Shown piece after piece: positions 47,590 to 59,220 of a DNA stretch of 64,000 nucleotides (its first letter is position 1; each line of letters starts with the position of its first letter). The notes under the pieces were generated by a model. The model was not told the origin of the DNA, made no database searches, and worked only from the letters and a program-made list of their open reading frames with translations. This DNA is from Epiperipatus broadwayi (Eukaryota; Onychophora; Udeonychophora; Euonychophora; Peripatidae), in contig JAQFVV010012510.1 of assembly GCA_028023455.1 (NCBI GenBank), forward strand, positions 3,633,420-3,697,419. Direction: 5' to 3'. The position numbers were made by a program, and so were the translations under genes.

Positions 47590-48002
47590 TATTGGTTGAA
47601 TAGGCACTAGATAGGAATTTTATGCACAAACTTTCCTGCATCTATTGATTATGAAGGCTTGCACTTGGTGGCACTACTATATGGAGAGTTCACAACTATT
47701 CATATATTTGTACAGGATGTATTTTATATATTATAGAGAAAGATCATTTCAGATATAACACAATAATAATACTTTAGCTTAATTATGACCAAATAATTCA
47801 AAAATCAGATATTTATTCTTTGGTGAATAAAGCTAATTCCTCGACTCAGCAAAAATTCTCTTCAGATTAAGACATATGTGTTCTTTTAAACTATATCCTT
47901 TTAATAAAAACCGAGTACAAATAATGCCTGAAGGTTGATTTCTTTTATTCAGTGACAAGACATTATTTTAAATATGTCAAGAGCATCACTATGGTTATAC
48001 AA

Positions 48003-48042
48003 CTTATAAGTACCGTGCGCTAACCAATTGCGCCACTGGGGC
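48003..48042 (-). pseudogene. tRNA-Ile(UAU)-like 5' half
   Basis: The minus strand reads GCCCCAGTGGCGCAATTGGT then TAGCGCACGGTACTTATAAG. This has the box A, D-arm and anticodon-stem features of eukaryotic tRNA-Ile with anticodon TAT, which normally has an intron after the anticodon. The following sequence gives no anticodon 3' strand or T-arm, so it is a fragment or a SINE head, not a functional tRNA gene. Confidence 0.7.
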
Positions 48043-48059
48043 CTCACTGCAACTTTATG

Positions 48060-49714
48060 ACATTTAACAGGGATCCAACAACTAATACTATAACAACTTT
48101 AAAAAATCCCTTCATAATAAACATACATATATTGTTCTTACTAATATATATATATATTATAAAAGCACATAACTAATAATGAAACAATTTAATAAACTTA
48201 AATAATCTATATCCAATACAATATTTAAAAGAATTCTTAAAATATATTTTTATTATCTGGTGAATAACTAAAGTATGTTATTAACACAATACACGCATTG
48301 GTTCAGAGATGACACTTAAGGCAGTTTAGAAAGAGAACCAATCACTTTTTTATTTGGACATACACAGTATAATTACTGCCATTGTCAATAATAGTATTTG
48401 TTAATGAAATTTATTAATCAAACTACACAATCATGAAAATGAATAAATAGGTAGGCTCATAAAACCAACAATCTCGTAAATTTACAGTATTTTAGCCAGG
48501 AGTGAGGGACATCATCAGGTAACCCTGGAGATTAAATCAAACTTGTCTCCTCTTTCTGTATGTCAACACAATATTTATTAGTTTAATTAGAAATGCATGT
48601 TTCTATTCAAGAGAGAGAAATAATATATCAAAAACATTATAAATATAGATGTATTACAAATAGAATGGCAGGAATTGTATCTCTGAAACTAATAAATGAA
48701 TATTATATACAAATTTGTATCTCTGAAACTAATAAATGAATATTATATGCAATTATTCAAATTAGAAATGCATCATTATGTTCAGTAGAATAAAAATGAA
48801 TACTAATAAAACTCTTTAAAAAAATGCATATTTATAATTTTAGAAAAGCATGGCAGGAACAAATTTCATAAAACTAATTATTTACACATTAATATTAGTA
48901 ATTAATTAACTTTGTAATATATTTTTGTGTTTTGACATGTCTTGGACATGTTATGTATATCAAAGTATATGCTTAATAATTCATGCACATTACATTATTG
49001 ACAGTGAAAATATTTTCTGATTTTGTCATTTTCAGTTAAAACTAGCTTATTTTTATGAAAACATGATTTTTTTAAGATTCATTTATTTGAGCACATGAAA
49101 TGAGAAATATATTTAAACTAAAATTCTAAAAGTTGATTATTCAGTAGTATAACTAACTGATCATAAAAAACCTTTTTTTTTTTGTAATTCTATTAATAGC
49201 CATTCATTTACTTCTAAAAAAAGATTAGAATTTGATAACTGATAGTTAATATGTAAATTTGTTGATTTTTACATATTCCATCTTCTAGATAAAGCTTTTC
49301 TCTTAATTAATCTCAGCTGACAAGTTTGAGCACTGTGAATATGACCTTCTAAGTTGAAAGTATTGCTCAGCTAGTTCTTGTTTAATGAAATAAATCTAAT
49401 CTTTTCATTAGAAATGAATGAATGATTTTAATAGAATTACAGATTAAAAGAAAAAAAAACGAATTAAATTTAAAATTAAATTTTTTGTGATATTGCTTTT
49501 GATAACCCATGTATTATTATTTCATTTAAATAATATCGGAAACAGTTATATATTGCGTTATCTTATTTTATTCTACTAACATGAGTAAAATTGCAGATGC
49601 AGCCAGTATTACATATGTGTTAAAAGTTCATATTATATCAATTTGGTATTATCCATGAATTTTGGTATCCATAGCAAAGCTTGAAAACAAATATTGTAAT
49701 TACAGATTAAGCCA
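48060..49714. other. AT-rich intron sequence
   Basis: Contains a 41-bp tandem duplication at 48674-48755 (TTGTATCTCTGAAACTAATA...). Nothing else supportable. Confidence 0.5.
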
Positions 49715-49875
49715 ATAAACATCATATGATCATCATTTCTTATGCTTGCTTATAACTGTTATTAAAACAGGCAACATTCTCCATACAGTATTGCCACTCA
49801 GTGCAAGCCAAAGTAATCAATGGATGCCAGGAGGCTTGTGCATAAAATCCTCATCTAGGGTCTATTCATCTAATC

Positions 49876-49917
49876 TCTCCAGACTAGTTTCTGGTTTGTG
49901 GCCTTCATCAGTGAGGA
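49876..49917 (-). ncRNA. Family B hammerhead, core intact
   Basis: TCCTCA-CTGATGA, stem II GGC/ACC with loop CACAA, GAAAC-TA-GTC, then TGGAGA pairing with TCCTCA (one mismatch). All catalytic bases are present. Confidence 0.65.
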
Positions 49918-50101
49918 GCCTTGGATCTGAGAGCACTGCACCTAGATCTTAGGATCTAATGCAACAAATGAGCTTGGATTGAAAATATTGTGTTTTCACT
50001 TTTAAGACACACAGTTTTGTAGTTAAGTAGAGATAAAATGTGGCTGCTGGAGGGTTGCATTAGATCCTAAGATCTGGGTACAGTGCTCTCAGAACCAAGG
50101 C

Positions 50102-50143
50102 TCCTCACTGATGAAGGCCACAAGCCAGAAACTAGTCTGGAGA
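50102..50143 (+). ncRNA. Family B hammerhead, best copy
   Basis: TCCTCA stem I strand, CTGATGA, stem II GGC-CACAA-GCC, GAAA, a two-pair AC/GT stem III with loop TA, GTC cut triplet, then TGGAGA. The 10.1/11.1 position is an A-A mismatch rather than G-C. Short stem III is typical of animal type I hammerheads. Predicted cut between 50137 and 50138. Confidence 0.7.
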
Positions 50144-50942
50144 TATTGTATGAGTAGGCACTAGATGGGGATTTTATGTGCAAGCCTTCTGGCATCCATT
50201 GATTACTCTGGCTTGCACTGAATGGCAATACTGTATGGAGAGTTTTGCCTGTTTTAATTACTATATGTTGAGATAGAAATGTTTCTATGATAAAAGTTAG
50301 AACAGTATTAGCCATCACATTATTTAAATCAAATTGTAATATGACATGTTTAATGATATATTAAAATATGAAGATGAAATAAGGTATTATAAAGAATTCA
50401 ACATTACTATAAATGGTCAAAACTTAAATATTGTTAAAATCATAAAAATAACTATGTGCATCATAGCTCTTTGTAGTGCAGATGCAAAATGTGTAGTTTC
50501 TTTTGATTCCTGTCTTTTATTAATTATTTCAGGATAGATTTAAAATAATTATGTAAAGCTAAAATAATTAAATGTTTTTTATTCTTATTGTTAAAAGCAA
50601 AAAATTGTGACGAAAAACTGTTCCATTTGCTACTTTAAAAAATTAGTTTTTAGATTGTCAAAAACACTTAAAGTACCCATTTGATTACATATCAACATGT
50701 TTATCAATCAGTATTGATTACATGAACAGTTGATGTTATATAATTGAAATGTTGGATGAGATCAGATCTCCAGCTGCTCAAATAATTCATCATACTAAAG
50801 TTTAGATCAGAGAAGTAAAGATGAAAATTGGAAGACGAGAGACTAATTAACAGAATTTGTAAGTTAAAACTAAAGTCTTGTTAAAATAATTAAATGCTAT
50901 ATAGCAGATAGAATTTTAAGCATTATTATAATTTGTCTATAG

Positions 50943-51236
50943 CAAGGATGGACAAATGGCCCACAATGACAATTTCTATAGCCAGCAATTTGTGCCCCAA
51001 ATATAAGATCTTTTTTTAAAATTTTACCACAAGAATGTTAAGTTGCATAAACAAGCAATATTTTTTTGTCACATACATTGCCAGATATCAACCTAATATT
51101 GAACAAAATATATTTAAAAATCTTTTGTTGAAAATAAAATGGTAGTTTCCACCATATGTTAGGTATTGGAAAGTAAAAACATTTTTGTTGTGGCCTGCTA
51201 GTGGGTAGTTCACTGACAAAAATATGTTCATCCCTG
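50943..51236. mobile_element. hAT-type MITE
   Basis: 294 bp with terminal inverted repeats CAAGGATGGACAAAT / CAGGGATGAACATAT (12 of 15 match). It is flanked by 8-bp direct repeats GTCTATAG and ATCTGTAG (6 of 8), the target size of hAT transposases. The homologous position in duplication copy 2 (about 57293) is uninterrupted, giving the empty site. Non-autonomous, no transposase. Confidence 0.82.
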
Positions 51237-51702
51237 ATCTGTAGGTCTGAAATTATACTATCCATCAAAGAAGTGGATAAATATATCAATGTGATAGGCT
51301 AAAGCATTTCCTTTAGGATTGCTGTCTTTCTATCATATAACTCTGCAATAAGTGTGAAGAAAGGATATTTATTTAAACTTTCAAATGCTTAAGAAAGAAA
51401 TTATTATCTCCAAAATAGTAACTTTGGAAAATATTTGACCCATCCACAATATATTTCCTGTCACCAGGTATTAAATATTTAAAAAATCAGAAAAACCATG
51501 AATAATATTTAAAAAATGCATAGAAAAGAAAAATTGATGTACAAACTGGCAAAGTAACTTATTTGAAAGTGTATACTACTTTAAGAATTCCAGTAAAATT
51601 ATACAAAGTGCACAAGATATAAGTATGAAACTGAAAAAGAGAATTTAAATTTTATACATTTTAAAAATATTTGTTTTAATCTGTAAAAGTTTAATTTTAT
51701 AT

Positions 51703-51955
51703 ATAGAACTGGCAAAGAAGTTCTTAACAAGATTTTCAGAATATCCCCACCCCCAGACCGATTTCTGCTACTGGCATCCTTAGCCCCAGACCAGTTTTTA
51801 CTACTGGTGTCCTCACTGAAGATGCCAGTAGCAGAAACCGGTCTGGCATTTGGGGATATTCTGCAAAGCTTGTTAAGACCTTATTTGCAAGCTCTGTATA
51901 TAACATTTGTAATACAAGCTTATTAAATTAGGTCATGTGACATCTGACTTGATTA
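51703..51955. repeat. Family C palindrome with three ribozyme-like cores
   Basis: Outer parts TTCTTAACAAGATTTTCAGA and GCAAAGCTTGTTAAGA are inverted. Inside are two tandem minus cores (about 51744-51783 and 51784-51815, both with core mutations) and one intact plus core. Right flank CAAGCTTATTAAATTA matches 63420-63437. Confidence 0.78.
51811..51848 (+). ncRNA. Family C hammerhead, intact core, weak stem I
   Basis: CTGAAGA (fits CUGANGA), perfect three-pair stem II TGC-CAGTA-GCA, GAAA, AC-CG-GT stem III and GTC cut site. Stem I is only about three pairs because the flank has changed. Confidence 0.6.
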
Positions 51956-52111
51956 TTTTTTTTTGTAAGTTTAATTTCGTATATATTCTTTTTATTTTTT
52001 AAAATTATAATTATTTTCTGCTTTAAAATTTAATATATATATTATAGCTATTGTAAAGCAATGCCAAAGTTATATTGCAACTATATTTTGTAAAATAATG
52101 TGTTCTTATTT

Positions 52112-52163
52112 AGGTATATATATACCAAAACGGAAGTAGGTATATATATACCAAAACGGAAGT
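52112..52163. repeat. 26-bp tandem duplication
   Basis: AGGTATATATATACCAAAAC... twice in a row at 52112 and 52138. Each unit contains the palindrome GGTATATATATACC. Confidence 0.9.
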
Positions 52164-54745
52164 AAACAAACAATATGCACTAATATATTCGTTTAATAAA
52201 TTTTCATAGAGGAAACAATCCCAAAAATTTATAAAGCAAAAAGGTTTTGTATGTAAATGACATCAATAATATGCAAAAGAGATCTCTCTCACTCTTTGTT
52301 TTGAAGAAGTAGAAGAGAAAAAGAATTAACTATCAAGTTAAAAATTATACAAGTGTCAATTTTCTTTAATTATTTTGATTTATTAAAAGTTATGAAAATA
52401 CTCATATTCAGATATTATTTTAATATGGAGCACTAGACCGAAGCAAGTAGCACATCAGCTCTTATCCTCAGTACATTGTCCAGTGTTTTCTCTGCCAACT
52501 ATTAGAAGCTGCTAAAGAGAGAAACAGAATCTTGCAGATAAATTGCCAAGAAAACTTTTTGTGTCAAGCAAAATAAAATACCCTACATGTAACTACATTA
52601 AATGCTTGTATAATAATTAAAAGAGGAAAGATATTCAAAGGAAGAAGAAAAAGTTCGGAGACAAAACAGTAAGATAGCTTAAAAGGGAGAAGCTTTAATG
52701 TTTTATATTATTTTTGGATATTCAAGGCGAATAAATAAAAACATATTGAACTATATAAAAGAATATAGAATGAAAACTGAAATTTGAGATTGTCAAATAA
52801 AATATATTTTGTTCATGAATGAATGAGAATAATAAAATCTTTAAATTTAAATTATTCATGGAGTGAACTATGTTATAATTCACCAAGAATAATATGAATG
52901 AAACTACTTCAATGAAAGTTGCATTGAAGTAAATAATTTCTTTTTCATATACATATGTGAGAAGATATAACAAACAGTTAGAGAGATAAAAGATTTGAAC
53001 TTTTGTCTAATATCCAACTTGAGAAGTATTCAAGATGGAATTTACAAATAAGACTCTATTTATTTATTTATTAATAAATTATTTTATTATTTTTTAATTG
53101 ATCTGATTGTCGTTTTAATAAGCAAGTATTGGATATAATGCTTTTCTATTTTCCCCAAAATATACAAATTAATAATATCTAATTAGCGTAGTCATAATAT
53201 CTTTTGTTTTATATAACACATGCTAATAATTATACCGCATTACCTCATGCATGATTCATAGAAAGAACCCCCTCCCCCCATAGCTCTAAGTACATGCTCC
53301 CTGATATATGAAATTTGGAATGTGCAATTGTAGAAGTAAATGATTGTTAATACCTGTATAGTGGTGATTTTTATATATAAAACCCCAAATACTACTTTTC
53401 AATTTTACCATTATATAATTGTTGATTATTCATTTAATGATGACTCTAAAACTCATTTGCTTCTCATTTTTGATTATCTGATCACCAGTTTGCTGCTGTG
53501 TGCACACTTATTGTTACATATATATATATTTGTTAAATCACACTGTGAAATATTGATTTAACCTTTGAATCATCATATAGCATATATTGCCACAGCTTTA
53601 TTTAAAATTAAAAATTAGCTATTCCTCCTTATTAAATAATTCATCAAACAACATGTGTATGTGAATATTATGGTAACATATATGCATCTATTTATAAGGT
53701 TCATTTTATTATTAAACATATATTTTACTATTGCTAGATAGTAAAATAAAATTAATAGCATTTAAAATCTAATCCTTTTTTTTCTAGTGTTTTGTGGGAT
53801 AGATTAATATATATGTGTAAGTTTTTAGTTATCATTGATGATAAATTATGCTGTTTGTTTAATGATAAATCATATTTATTGCATTGTTGATTTCCATTTG
53901 TTATATAATATTAAATTTTTAAATAAATTAAAATTCTGCATCAGATATAATCTTTAATCTCTAAAATATTTTATATAATGAGTTATGCAAACATATTTGC
54001 GTAGTCAGTAATCAAAGGACTATGCTCTAAGGATTAGGTTAGATAACCAGGGAATGTGAACTAGGAATGGTGTTGGAAGGATAGCAAGAGATAATAAAAA
54101 CAATCCATTTAAGAAATTATGGGACTGTTGTCTTACAATTAATGCTGTGTTTAAAAAAATAAAAGCTGGTCTTCATCATATAAAATTTCATGTAGATATG
54201 TAGAAATTTGATATTCCCAAATGTGGGAATATCTGAATTGTGTCTCATGAAAATTTGGAAATCTGGGTTTCATGCTATAATTTTTTGTGTACTGATCTCA
54301 ACAAATATTCTATCACATAACTTGTCTATGCAGTAGATATATATATAAAATATCAAACCAAATAAATATAATAATCAAAATATTCTAGAATAAATACTAA
54401 AAAATTCTATTTGCCTATATATAATACAAATAAAATCTTTACTATAACTAGCTTATGGCATTTTCTGCCATCTTGAGTAGCAATGAACTTAAAATTTAAA
54501 TCTCATAATCGCATAACAGTAATGTTACCATGTGAATGGCCAACTTTCCACAAATTAAGAATACTCACACAATTAAATTATCTATTCAATGCATTGTCTA
54601 TAATATTTATAAAATATGACTAATTTTTCTTCAAGTCTCACATGTAAAACAAAAAATCTCCATTACAAATCACTGCATGCTCTGCAAAAACAGATTTATA
54701 TCTATCCATAGAATGACACAACTTATTATATAATAATTTGTGCTC

Positions 54746-54967
54746 CTAGATCCTCTTTTTTAATGCACATTTAGTCTCTCCGATATGACTATATCTACAA
54801 TGACATACCACCATATAAATAATGTTACATTTATTGATTTTATTCACACACTCTTTTTCATTAATAATCAGTTTTCCATTATTTGGTCCAACCTTAAACA
54901 CAACATTAAAATGAGCAGACACTAATGAAGTAATCCTCCTACACAAAATGCCATTTATATAAGGCAA
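54746..54967 (-). pseudogene. Penelope GIY-YIG endonuclease domain fragment
   Basis: The minus frame of 73 residues contains HFNVVFKVGPNNGKLI, then CNIIYMVVCHCRYSHIGET, where IIY and HIG stand for the GIY and YIG strands, followed by GET and a basic end. The upstream linker with VVFK is typical of the RT-endonuclease junction in Penelope elements. Truncated after KKRI at the inverted repeat. Confidence 0.78.
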
Positions 54968-55667
54968 TACAATCCATGTTATCTCTTGTCTATTATCCTT
55001 CCTCCATCTGTTTCTAAACTTAAATAATATAGTTGAAAAATATTTTTTGGATTAAAGGATTGTTTATTAGTTTTCTTTTAATTCTTATTCGTTGTGCGCT
55101 TGTGTGTGTGTATAAAAAGCTGGATTAACTTTAAAACCTATGGATTGGAATGTGTACAGTTATGTGAAATGCCATATTTCAAGCAATAAATAAAAAGCAG
55201 TATGTTAGGTTTAGGTTTTCACTTCATTAAATCACAAACTAAAAATAACAGTAATGTTTTCGTTTTACTTTCTTTAATCCCAATGCAAAAAAAAAGTAAT
55301 AATGCAGAAAGGAATCCCCCTCCTTCCAAAAGAAAGTAGAAAGCATAATGGTTTGATATTCTTTCTCTTTTTCATTTCTTAAATTAAAAAATAAAAAAAG
55401 TAACTGAGGTTTTGAAATAATTTTATCAATAAAATATGCCAAACAAAAATACTACACCAGCCCGGAACATTATATTTGTCTTTGTTTACTTAGAAACAGC
55501 ACCATCAAGTGGCTTGTTCAGTGTAATGAAAAAGTACTAAATATTTTTTCTACTATATTCCACTTTCAATGAAACATTAACATAGATTTCAACATCAGAC
55601 ATTTTATCATTTTGAATGAAATATCATTTTTAAACAAAAATGTTCTAAATCAATGGTTTTACAAACA

Positions 55668-55803
55668 ATCTATAATTAATTATATTACATTCTCTTCATG
55701 AAATTAAATCAAGATATTTTATTTTACGTTCACTATCTATAATTAATTATATTACATTCTCTTCATGAAATTAAATCAAGATATTTTATTTTACATTCAC
55801 TAT
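55668..55803. repeat. 67-bp tandem duplication inside the Penelope RT
   Basis: CTATAATTAATTATATTACA... at 55670 and 55737, nearly identical. It disrupts the RT frame. Confidence 0.92.
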
Positions 55804-56347
55804 CTTCAGAAGTAAAAGTCTACTTCAATCCATCAATATCATTTAATTTATTAAATAGCTTCTGCATTTATAATATTTGATCCAACAATAAGTACATTAT
55901 CCACATATCTATAATAACTTTTAACATCTAATAAGAAATATTCTTTTAAAATATTCTCTTCATAATATGATAACATATAACCACTGAAACAGGCAAGCCC
56001 ATAGGCCAACCTTCATCCATCGTATACAATTAATCTTCAAACATAGCAATCAAATTTTTATTAATAAATAACACTAAATCTTTAACAAACACGTAAACTT
56101 GCACTCCTTTATCATATAAAACTTAATCGATAATATTAATAGATTATTTTCTTTTTATCGATCCATATAATTCTGCAACATCCAATGTAAACAATCTATC
56201 ATCATCATCCAAAACAATATGTATCAATCTTTTTAACCAAATCAAATGAAGATGCAATTGTATAACAACCAAAACCCAATTCATCTTGCAAAACTTTCCA
56301 ACAAAAACTGCTTCATGATAAAGCATACAACCTCCAAAATCTAACAT
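55800..56347 (-). pseudogene. Penelope-like reverse transcriptase relic
   Basis: Minus-strand pieces appear in RT order: DDDDRLFTLDVAELYGSIK (56205-56150, the F-T-x-D-V-x-x-L-Y-x-S-I motif), then EGWPMGLPVSVV (about 56015-55980, matching G-x-P-M-G-x-P-x-S), then YYRYVDNVLIVGSN (about 55920-55875, the catalytic Y-V-D-D with its second Asp changed to Asn). Frameshifted and catalytically dead. Confidence 0.75.
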
Positions 56348-57637
56348 TAAAAAAGAGGATTTGGAAGCATGAATTATTATATAAGTTGTGTCATTCTATG
56401 GATAGATATAAATCTTTTTTTGCAGAACATGCAGTGTTTTGTAATGGAGATATCTGCTTTGATAGTGTTTCTGTTTTACATGTGGAAAATGATTTGAATC
56501 TATTATCATGGTTGTGGAAGAATTTTAGTAAAGTTCAGTTTTTTTGACTAGTATTGGAATGTTATATAATTTTTTATTTTATAAGTATATATATATAGAT
56601 AAGCATTAATTATATGGTTATATATATATTTGAATATTGTAGCTCTAATTATAACTGCTAGACAGTTGAAACTATAAGCAAGAAAGTCTAAATTTTATTT
56701 TATGTACATTGTAAATATATATCAGTGAGTACATATACAAATGGGAAAAGAGTGATTTATCTGGATTCCTCCCATCTGGTAATTATTTCAGGATAGATTT
56801 AAAATAATTATGTAAAACTAAAATAATTAAATATTATTTATTCCTAATGAAGATATTATTTTTATTTTTAAAAAATGTGAGAGAAACTTCTGTTCACTAT
56901 TTTCAAATATTAATTTTTACATTATCCAAAATATAGAAAGTTAAGATAAATGTAATCTTATAACAGCATTTGTAATCAGAATAAAATTTATTAAATGTAC
57001 AAGTTAATTAAAAACAATGCTATTAACATGTTTATCTATATTTAAATATAAAAACAAACAAACGATATTCTATGGATTGATTATATAAATGGAAGCATTA
57101 GATATACTAAGTATTCATTCAAATATTTTTTTGTTATCTAAGTAATTCATCATACTAAAATTAAAGATTGGAAAGCTTTAGATAGAAATCAAGAGAAAAG
57201 AGAGAATTATATCAGAAATTAGATTGAAATTAAAATTGATGATGGGTAACTAATTACAATAGCATATAGAATTTTAAGTATTCTTACAATTCAGATATAG
57301 CTTTAAAAATCAAGGAATTGAATAAATATATCTATATGGTTGGCAGAGGTACTCTCTACCAGGCATGTAGTTCCATCTACATTATATTGCAACCAAACAT
57401 TGAATACTAAAAATATCAGACAACTAAAGAATAATATTAAAGAAATCAATATTAAAGGGAAAATGAACAAAGTCAACAGAGAACTGAAATGAAAAAAAAT
57501 TACTACATTTTACAGAAAAGAATATACTGCATTTTAAGAACTCTCTCAAAATCCTGTGAACTATATAAAACAGAAAATAAGAATTCAAATTTTACATCAT
57601 CTAAAAATATATATTTTAACAGAATAATATTTCTTTT

Positions 57638-58510
57638 AGTGTAATTTTTACTACACCATTGGAATGGTTTCTATCTGCTTTTAACACCTTGTGGAGGGGC
57701 GTAATAATAAGCACATGTCTAAAGATATATGAAGAAGATATAAAAGCGGATAGTAACAAGTTCCTATCTTGTGTGCGAGTGATGTAATGAAAATTACACT
57801 ACAGGTCCTGATTTAGTTTGTGATCCCGGCCATTTTGAAATGAATAACTACTGCTGACACATCCAACTGATAAATGACATAAATATTGAATAAAAGTACT
57901 TTAAATTCATATTTTAGAAATTATAAGCTAGTAAAAATAATATGCTTTATTTTATTAGGTTTTTTTTAAAATTTACCTTCATAAAATATTTGAAATATGA
58001 TGCTGCAAAGTGTCGAATATGGACAGAGGAAGGATGTTTGGCCAATACGAAGTATTGTCCAAAAAATGCAGAAATCTGATCAAATCTAGTTTATAATTTT
58101 CAAATATCAAAAGATTATACTATATACCCATATAAAATAAAGCATTTTATTTTTACTAGCTTATAATTTCTAAAATATGAATTTAAAGTACTTTTATTCA
58201 ATATTTATGTCATTTATTGGCTGAATGTGTCAGCAGTGGTTTTGGCTGGTATTTAGATTTCAAAATGGCCTTGAGCACATACTAAATCAGCACCAAAATA
58301 AAATATTATTCATTAAGTAGTGTAAGAGATTGTTGTCTGGGCCAACTGATGAATGTCTGGTTCCGCGTGAAATGGGAATCTTGGGGTTCATATATTTTCT
58401 TCACATCTTTGGTCATATGTTACGATTACACTCCTCCACAAGATGTTAAAAGCAGATAGAAAACAGTCCCTGCCTTGTGTGAAAGTGGTGTAGTGAAAAT
58501 TACATTACAG
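57638..58510. repeat. Nested fold-back element related to family A
   Basis: Outer ends AGTGTAATTTTTACTACACC and its complement; inner inverted arms about 57815-57950 and 58125-58295. The right half contains a family A-type hammerhead and the downstream words CTTCACATCTTTGGTCATAT. A second copy of the end lies at 57780-57806. Confidence 0.75.
58342..58384 (+). ncRNA. Divergent family A hammerhead, core intact
   Basis: CCAA-CTGATGA, stem II ATGT/GCGT with wobbles, GAAA, AT/AT stem III with loop GGGA, cut after ATC, TTGG. Differs from other copies in stem II and III but keeps every core base. Confidence 0.62.
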
Positions 58511-59021
58511 AAATATTATTCATTAAGAGGATAATTTCTAGTTAATATATTTTAACAAGTCTTAATTTGAAAATATTTCTTCTTTGAATATTCTATTTTT
58601 TTAATATTTAAAATTATTTTATGTTTTACACAGATTTAACTTTTGAAGCAATGTGCAGCACATCTATTGTTTTATTTTAGATTAAAATAAATAGCAGATA
58701 TTTAGCTATTACTCTTTGCTAAATAATTCATTGAACATTTGTGGATATTATAATAACATATACAAAGTGTTTCCATTTATTTGTAATATTTATTTTATTA
58801 TTACATATTTTTATAAGTAAACTTTGATGAAATTTGTATGTAGTAGTTACATACCTCATGATTGGTAGATATTAATGTAAAATTAATAGCATATTGAGTT
58901 AATCTTATCCTTTTTTTAGTAATTTGTAGGATAGATTAATATATGTATACATTTTCAGAATGATAAATTTAGAAGTATATACTCTTATTCTTCTCTTTAA
59001 CTTTCTTTGCAAATCTTCGTA

Positions 59022-59220
59022 TATTCATATATATATATATTGCATATAATAACTTTTTTTCATATACAATTCAATGCAAACAATTTTTCTTAAAAAACTT
59101 TGATGAAGACTGCTGGACTGTCGAAACTGTAAGGAAAATAAAGAAGTTTTTTTAAGAAAAATTGTTTGCATTGAAATGTATATGAAAGAAGTTATTATAA
59201 GCAATATATATGTATATGAA
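59022..59220. repeat. Hairpin repeat enclosing one hammerhead-like loop
   Basis: Arms of about 75 bp (AATTTTTCTTAAAAAACTT at the inner end) flank 59100-59145. There TTGATGA, a GACTG/CTGTC hairpin, GAAAC and GTA follow in hammerhead order. C3 is T. Confidence 0.6.

Larger units (their letters stand above)
46815..47700. repeat. Family B array: one inverted and two direct copies
   Basis: A minus copy (46815-46990) faces two plus copies (about 46990-47275 and 47445-47700). The plus ribozymes start at 47112 and 47548, 436 nt apart. Shared words include ATCTTGGCTCCTA and TTTATAGTTAA upstream and ATGGAGAGTT at the end. Confidence 0.82.
49715..50260. repeat. Family B palindrome with two intact ribozyme cores
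   Basis: Outer ends ACATCATATGATCATCAT...AACAGGCAACATTCTCCAT and the complement close the element. Arms meet near 49990. Best preserved family B copy in the window; ribozymes at 49876-49917 (minus) and 50102-50143 (plus). Confidence 0.88.
50490..54390. repeat. Segmental duplication, copy 1
   Basis: Aligns colinearly with 56760-59830. Anchors include TTTCAGGATAGATTTAAAAT (50527 and 56787), AATTCATCATACTAAA, AATATTTAAAATC-type blocks near 53.6/58.7 kb, TGTTTAAAAAAATAA and the TGTGGGAATATCTGAATTG area (54230 and 59605). Copies differ by insertions: a hAT MITE and family C here, fold-back elements in copy 2. No coding content. Confidence 0.8.
54620..56492 (-). mobile_element. Penelope-like element flanked by inverted repeats
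   Basis: A degenerate Penelope-type coding region (RT at 55.8-56.3 kb, GIY-YIG at 54.75 kb) lies between inverted arms of about 145 bp (54620-54766 and 56344-56492; shared words CTATCCATAGAATGACACAA and TTTACATGTG). Penelope elements encode a reverse transcriptase related to telomerase plus a GIY-YIG nuclease. The coding region is truncated at the N-terminus and broken by stops. It sits exactly between the two copies of the segmental duplication. Confidence 0.75.

Noticed and set aside
50067-50318. Frame of 83 codons and its mirror at 49746-49952 and 27171-27371
   Set aside because: Several loci give similar peptides only because they are family B repeats; the frame crosses ribozyme and palindrome sequence.
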